Of a stretch of DNA of 9,302 nt, positions 5,519 through 9,302 are shown one piece after another. The notes under the pieces were generated by a model, which was not told the origin of the DNA, made no database searches, and saw only the letters and a program-made list of their open reading frames with translations. This DNA comes from Chloroflexota bacterium (lineage in GTDB: Bacteria; Chloroflexota; Dehalococcoidia; JABGRK01), in NCBI GenBank assembly GCA_030665485.1, contig DAOUZV010000044.1:1-9302 (forward strand), given 5' to 3'. Position 1 is the first letter of the stretch, and the number at the start of each line of letters is the position of its first letter. The position numbers and the translations under genes are program-made.

Positions 5519-7207
5519 GCTGGCAGGAGCAAAGTCCAAAAGGTTAATCTCTAAAGTATCACTGCCACCCCACCTGGAGATTCGCAAATTATATACGATA
5601 TCCAGATGCGAACTCACCAGATCAGCCAATCCCCCAAGATTGAAGCCGACAGCATCCCAAACAGCACCGTCACCGGCGGAATCGGCCAGCTTAAGCCTTA
5701 AATGGCCCCCATTGGCGCCCATTTTTCTGCAATGCAGCACACCAACGCCGCGGCTGAAGAAAACGGGCACGGCGTTTTCCATACCGAAAGGAGCCAGCGA
5801 CTGTATCACGCTATACGTGCCGCCATCAAGCTCCAACAGCTCTACTTCCGCATCAATCGATATGTGTGATTGCAGATCAACGCCCAAAAGCTGCTCCTCG
5901 GCTATATCCAGCAGCCGGCGCTCAAGCACCTTGATATCCTTCTTATCAACAGTAAAACCGGCGGCGCGCGGATGCCCCCCAAACTTGCTGAAAAGATCGG
6001 CGCATTGCGTTAAGGCAGCGATTACGTTGAATTCGGCAATGCTGCGCGCGCTGCCCACGCACTGCTCGCCGTTTTCCTCGTAAACAATGGCAGGGCGGTA
6101 GAATTCGTCGCACAGCCTGCCGGCCACTATGCCAACAACCCCCGATGGGTAATCTGCGCCTCCAACCATCAGTAGCGGCTTGTCGATGCCGGAAACCATC
6201 AGTTTACCCCTGGCATCGTCCAGGACCTCTGCGGTCAGCCGCTGCCTTTCCCTGTTGGTCAGCTCCAGAGCCTTACAAACAGAAACGGCCTCTTCAGGCA
6301 AATCGGTGCTAAGCAAATTATAACTGCTGATGGCGTGATCCAATCTGGCAGCCGCGTTAATCCTCGGTGCCAGGTAAAACGATATGCCCTCTGAGTCAAC
6401 CTGGCCTGCGGTCAACCTGGCGCTGTTTATCAGTTCAGTAAGGCCGAGTCTTTCGGTGCCGTTGAGTACCTGCAGGCCACGTTTTGCCAAATATCTGTTT
6501 TCGCCAAGCAGGGGAACCAGATCGGCAATCGTTCCCAGGGCAACCAGGTCCAGATATTGCTCGGCCTCACTCACGTCTCTCCCCATCGCTGTAAACATGG
6601 CGCAGATCAATTTATAGGCAACGCCAACGCCTGCAAGTTCAGCAAAAGGATATGCAGAATCGGAACGTTTGGCATCAACAACCGCAACGGCAGGAGGAAG
6701 AGCATCGGGAACGGTATGGTGATCCGTTATAACTATGTCCAGGCCTTTGGCATGGGCCCTCTCCACTTCCTCATAAGCGGTGACGCCACAATCAGTGGTT
6801 ACAATCAGGTTTGCGCCCTCATCTATCAAACGAGCCAGAGCATCATGATTGAGTCCATAGCCTTCATCTATACGGTGTGGAATATACGGAGATACATCAC
6901 CTCCCAGTATCGACAAACCCTGCACCAGAATAACGGTGCCGGTAATCCCGTCTGCATCGAAATCACCATAGATAACTATCTTTTCTCGCTGCAGGATCGC
7001 TTGCCTGATACGCGCAACCGCTTTATCCATATCCGGCATCAGGAAAGGATCATTGGTCAGGGTTTCATTGGCATCCAGAAACGTTAGCGGATCATCCAAA
7101 GCGTCGCGATTGTAGAGCAACTGCAATAGCAAAGGGGATAAATACGGCCACTTGTCTTTGAGTTCAGCCGGTATTCTGGGCAAGACCTGCCAACGATTAC
7201 GTTTCAT
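5510..7207 (-). CDS. recJ: Single-stranded-DNA-specific 5'-3' exonuclease RecJ
   Basis: RecJ degrades single-stranded DNA 5' to 3' in RecF-pathway recombination, mismatch repair and base excision repair. The 565-residue protein is close to the E. coli length (577). It has the DHH-domain metal motifs in order: DFDADG (82-87), TTDCG with Asp139, VITDHH with Asp162-His163-His164, and GTIADLVPLLGENR with Asp229. Next come PRINAAARLD (281-290) and GGHPRAAG (410-417) of the DHHA1 domain, then a C-terminal OB-like domain. Start: ATG at 7207 with GAAAG 7 bases upstream; TTG at 7213 would add two residues but leaves that site too close. The gene follows nnr by 34 bases on the same strand, so it is probably the third gene of the acpS-nnr-recJ operon. 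The stop overlaps the tRNA-Pro promoter. In the PRINAAxR motif, Ala replaces the Gly I expect. Confidence 0.96.
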   Translation of the reverse strand: MKRNRWQVLPRIPAELKDKWPYLSPLLLQLLYNRDALDDPLTFLDANETLTNDPFLMPDMDKAVARIRQAILQREKIVIYGDFDADGITGTVILVQGLSILGGDVSPYIPHRIDEGYGLNHDALARLIDEGANLIVTTDCGVTAYEEVERAHAKGLDIVITDHHTVPDALPPAVAVVDAKRSDSAYPFAELAGVGVAYKLICAMFTAMGRDVSEAEQYLDLVALGTIADLVPLLGENRYLAKRGLQVLNGTERLGLTELINSARLTAGQVDSEGISFYLAPRINAAARLDHAISSYNLLSTDLPEEAVSVCKALELTNRERQRLTAEVLDDARGKLMVSGIDKPLLMVGGADYPSGVVGIVAGRLCDEFYRPAIVYEENGEQCVGSARSIAEFNVIAALTQCADLFSKFGGHPRAAGFTVDKKDIKVLERRLLDIAEEQLLGVDLQSHISIDAEVELLELDGGTYSVIQSLAPFGMENAVPVFFSRGVGVLHCRKMGANGGHLRLKLADSAGDGAVWDAVGFNLGGLADLVSSHLDIVYNLRISRWGGSDTLEINLLDFAPASLL

Positions 7208-7241
7208 ATTCAAACTTTCGTTTAGGCTTTAAAGCTGCCAT

Positions 7242-8795
7242 CTAAATTGATACGATGTCTCTGATTACATAGGGAAGCACTTCCAGCAAATCGCCGGCAA
7301 CCATCCCGGCCTCTCCCAGCTCCTCGGCTACGACTTCTCCAGCGTCGGCGTGCAGATAGACACCGCAGACTGCGGCTGTAAACGGGTCAAGGCCCTGTGC
7401 GACAAGCCCGGCTATGCACCCAGCAAGTACATCGCCCGTTCCCGCCGACGCCAGACCGGAGTTGGCCATGGCGCTCAATTTGACCTCACCGTCTGGTGCG
7501 GCCACTACGGTGTGCGCCCCTTTCAAAACGACGGTTACGTTCCAATGCACCGCGTACTTACGGGCAACCTCGATTCTGTCTTTCTGAATGTTCGCGACGG
7601 GAAGACCTGTAAGCCGCGACATTTCGCCTGGGTGAGGTGTGATTATCACTTCGCCGTTCAGCTTGTCCCACCAGCTAGGAATCTGTGCCATGATATTCAG
7701 TCCGTCGGCATCTACTATTACAGGTACTCCGATATCGGGCGTAAGCAGTAGCGATTCGATGAATGCTTTTACAGAATCATGCAGCCCTATACCGCAGCCA
7801 ACGAGCAAAGCGTTATATCCTGATATCTGCTGCTTAATCACATCAGCAGCACCGGGGCTGATGACACCGGGCTCTGATTCTGGTAACGGGAGGTAGGTAG
7901 TTTCGACCAGCGTGGTAGCCAGCATCGGTTGCAAGGTCTTGGGTGTGGCCAGCGTAACCAGACCGGTTCCGCTGCGCATGGCCGCCTCACACGCCAGATA
8001 TGCAGCACCCACGTAGTTTATGGAACCGGCAACCACCATCAGCTTGCCGAAGGTGCCTTTATTGGCATCGGCCGGTCTGTATGGCAGCGAATCGCCCACC
8101 CACCACGGCATGATAACCTCAGTGGTTATGTCATCGGCCAGTCCTTCGACAAGCCCTATATCAACAACAACCAGTTCGCCCAGATGATCCCACGCCGGGA
8201 AGCTGAAAAAGCCTGTTTTGGGATAGCCCAGTGTGATCGTGATGTCAGCGTGAACACAGGCGGGGTCGCATGCACCGCTGTCAGCATCGAGGCCAGATGG
8301 CAGGTCCACCGCAACAAACGCAACATCCGGGTCGTCTATCGCTGTTGCGCACACCCTGTCCAATATGCCTTTCATGGTGCCATCAATGGGGCGCGCCTTG
8401 CCCGTGCCCAGCACCGAGTCGACAATAACATCTGCATATGATAATACGTCATCAAGGGCACTCAGTTTTTTGTCAGCGCTTGCTTCAATAGTTGGGATAT
8501 TACGCTGTTGAGCCAAAGCAAGGTTGAGGTCATCGTCGGGACGCTTGGTGCACAAATAAATGTGAACTTGCGCACCCCAATCGTGAAGATGCCGCGCGGC
8601 AACAAGCCCGTCTCCACCATTATTGCCCGGGCCTACAAGAACCAGTATCGACAGACCGGTAACGTCTTCTACGTATCCGCGTACCTCCATAGCTACTGCA
8701 AGACCAGCGTTCTCCATTAATTCCTGCCAGGGTACGCCGGCGTCTGCGGAGCGCTGCTCGATTGCTCTCATCTGGTCAACGGTAACAATCTTCAT
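7242..8795 (-). CDS. nnr: Bifunctional NAD(P)H-hydrate epimerase / ADP-dependent NAD(P)H-hydrate dehydratase
   Basis: This enzyme repairs hydrated NADH and NADPH: the N-terminal half epimerises R- and S-NAD(P)HX, and the C-terminal half dehydrates the S form using ADP. The 517-residue protein has both domains. The YjeF_N half (about 1-215) has GPGNNGGDG (55-63), VDSVLGTG (125-132) and VDLPSGLDADSG (163-174). The ribokinase-like half (about 245-517) has KGTFGKLMVVAGS (246-258), VDADGLN (361-367), ITPHPGEMSRL (385-395) and NSGLASAGTGD (445-455) ending in catalytic Asp455. Start: ATG at 8795 with a strong GGGAGGA 5 bases upstream that is also coding sequence for the end of acpS. The stop of acpS overlaps this start as ATGA, so translation is probably coupled. 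The acpS-nnr pairing is common in bacteria. Confidence 0.96.
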   Translation of the reverse strand: MKIVTVDQMRAIEQRSADAGVPWQELMENAGLAVAMEVRGYVEDVTGLSILVLVGPGNNGGDGLVAARHLHDWGAQVHIYLCTKRPDDDLNLALAQQRNIPTIEASADKKLSALDDVLSYADVIVDSVLGTGKARPIDGTMKGILDRVCATAIDDPDVAFVAVDLPSGLDADSGACDPACVHADITITLGYPKTGFFSFPAWDHLGELVVVDIGLVEGLADDITTEVIMPWWVGDSLPYRPADANKGTFGKLMVVAGSINYVGAAYLACEAAMRSGTGLVTLATPKTLQPMLATTLVETTYLPLPESEPGVISPGAADVIKQQISGYNALLVGCGIGLHDSVKAFIESLLLTPDIGVPVIVDADGLNIMAQIPSWWDKLNGEVIITPHPGEMSRLTGLPVANIQKDRIEVARKYAVHWNVTVVLKGAHTVVAAPDGEVKLSAMANSGLASAGTGDVLAGCIAGLVAQGLDPFTAAVCGVYLHADAGEVVAEELGEAGMVAGDLLEVLPYVIRDIVSI

Positions 8796-9157
8796 TTTAT
8801 TCCTCCCACCGCCGAGGCAACAGCATATTCTTTGGAGTGCGACAGGCTGACGACCAGGTCGGTTAAGCCAAGCTCATTGAACCTTTCTATGGCTTTGCCA
8901 TGCAGTTTGATGGATGGATCACCATCCTCGCCGGTGACCACCTCCATGTCCTTCCAACCTATGCCGCTGTTGCCCGCTCCCAGTGCCTTAACCACCGCCT
9001 CCTTGGCGGCAAAGCGCGTGGCAAGCTGGTTTACGCGGCTTTGGCAGTACTCAAGCTCAGCATCTGTATACACGCGATGCAGGAAGCGCTCACCATATTG
9101 GGCCACCGCCTCTGCTACACGGGCTATTTCTATTATATCCACGCCAACACGATGCAT
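8792..9157 (-). CDS. acpS: Holo-[acyl-carrier-protein] synthase AcpS
   Basis: AcpS transfers 4'-phosphopantetheine from CoA to the serine of apo-ACP, activating it for fatty acid and phospholipid synthesis. The 121-residue protein has the usual length. It opens with MHRVGVDIIEIARV, containing Mg2+ ligand Asp7, continues with RFAAKEAVVKALG (48-60) containing Glu53, and has SLSHSKEYAVA (104-114) near the C-terminus. Start: ATG at 9157 matches the family; a longer in-frame reading to 9217 adds 20 residues without family similarity. No ribosome binding site precedes the ATG, while a promoter-like pair of boxes ends 9 bases upstream, suggesting a leader of only a few bases. It is the first gene of the acpS-nnr-recJ operon and overlaps nnr by 4 bases. 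Confidence 0.95.
   Translation of the reverse strand: MHRVGVDIIEIARVAEAVAQYGERFLHRVYTDAELEYCQSRVNQLATRFAAKEAVVKALGAGNSGIGWKDMEVVTGEDGDPSIKLHGKAIERFNELGLTDLVVSLSHSKEYAVASAVGGIK
8801..8807 (-). promoter_or_regulatory. Strong ribosome binding site of nnr inside the acpS 3' end
   Basis: GGGAGGA on the minus strand, 5 bases before the nnr ATG, also encodes part of the C-terminal Gly-Gly-Ile of AcpS. Together with the ATGA overlap it indicates coupled translation. Confidence 0.75.
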
Positions 9158-9166
9158 AATAAACGC

Positions 9167-9195
9167 ATAATAGAGCAAAAGGGGACGGAGTGCAA
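9167..9195 (-). promoter_or_regulatory. Candidate promoter of the acpS-nnr-recJ operon
   Basis: TTGCAC (9190-9195) and TATTAT (9167-9172) are 17 bases apart on the minus strand. The -10 matches consensus at five of six positions and the -35 at three. Transcription would begin near 9160, about 3 bases before the acpS ATG at 9157. No Shine-Dalgarno sequence is visible in that short space. Confidence 0.45.
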
Positions 9196-9302
9196 GAAAG
9201 GGGCGGTTCCCGACCACTTCGGAGGTACTTCAGGGGTAGTTTAGGGGAGTTGGTTTTTGGTATGGCTTTACACGTTTGCACAACCATAATATTCTTGAGA
9301 TT
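9196..9302. other. Right-edge stretch with no recognisable gene
   Basis: No convincing coding region is visible on either strand. The minus-strand reading that stays open here is Pro/Ser-rich, matches no family I know and overlaps acpS out of frame. The only structure is a short near-repeat, AGGGGTAGTT followed by AGGGGAGTT (about 9223-9251). A gene divergent from acpS may begin beyond the edge. Confidence 0.5.

Noticed and set aside
9090..9287. A 65-codon minus-strand open frame upstream of and overlapping acpS
   Set aside because: Pro/Ser-rich with no family signature, no clear ribosome binding site, and it overlaps the acpS start in another frame.

Overview
This window looks like an ordinary chromosomal segment of a free-living bacterium with mid-range GC. 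It has tightly packed housekeeping genes on both strands, and I see no insertion sequence, phage gene, CRISPR array, integrase or toxin-antitoxin pair. The gene content and protein style (RecJ, a DUF1461/TIGR01906 membrane protein, a short FmdB zinc ribbon, a radical SAM/SPASM-like protein beside plsX) remind me of Chloroflexota, perhaps Dehalococcoidia. That placement is a weak inference from protein feel, not a search.

Layout. Left block (1-3529, minus strand): the N-terminal two thirds of plsX (phospholipid synthesis, cut by the window edge); a radical SAM protein of unknown substrate with extra cysteines; and an M20D-type amidohydrolase starting at TTG. Middle block (3611-5401): a plus-strand FmdB-type zinc ribbon gene overlaps the 3' end of a minus-strand four-helix DUF1461 membrane protein. 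That gene is divergent from plus-strand mazG across a 68-base gap. Right block (5406-9157, minus strand): acpS, nnr and recJ form an apparent operon (acpS/nnr overlap by ATGA; nnr/recJ are 34 bases apart). A tRNA-Pro(CGG) gene with its own promoter follows.

How the genes relate. PlsX and AcpS both serve acyl-carrier-dependent lipid synthesis and lie at opposite ends of the window. MazG (non-canonical NTP removal), Nnr (repair of hydrated NAD(P)H) and possibly the M20D hydrolase are housecleaning or metabolite-repair enzymes. RecJ is a 5'-3' single-strand exonuclease for DNA repair. No single pathway unites them, and I do not see a new defence or mobile system.

The most interesting signals are in gene expression. 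The mazG/DUF1461 gap holds two back-to-back sigma70-like promoters whose -35 hexamers overlap on opposite strands. The mazG -10 box ends 6 bases before its ATG and there is no ribosome binding site, as expected of a leaderless mRNA. The acpS and DUF1461 promoters also sit almost on their start codons, and the tRNA promoter lies within the recJ stop region. The Cys-rich tail of the FmdB protein is encoded antisense to the Gly/Ala-rich tail of the DUF1461 protein.
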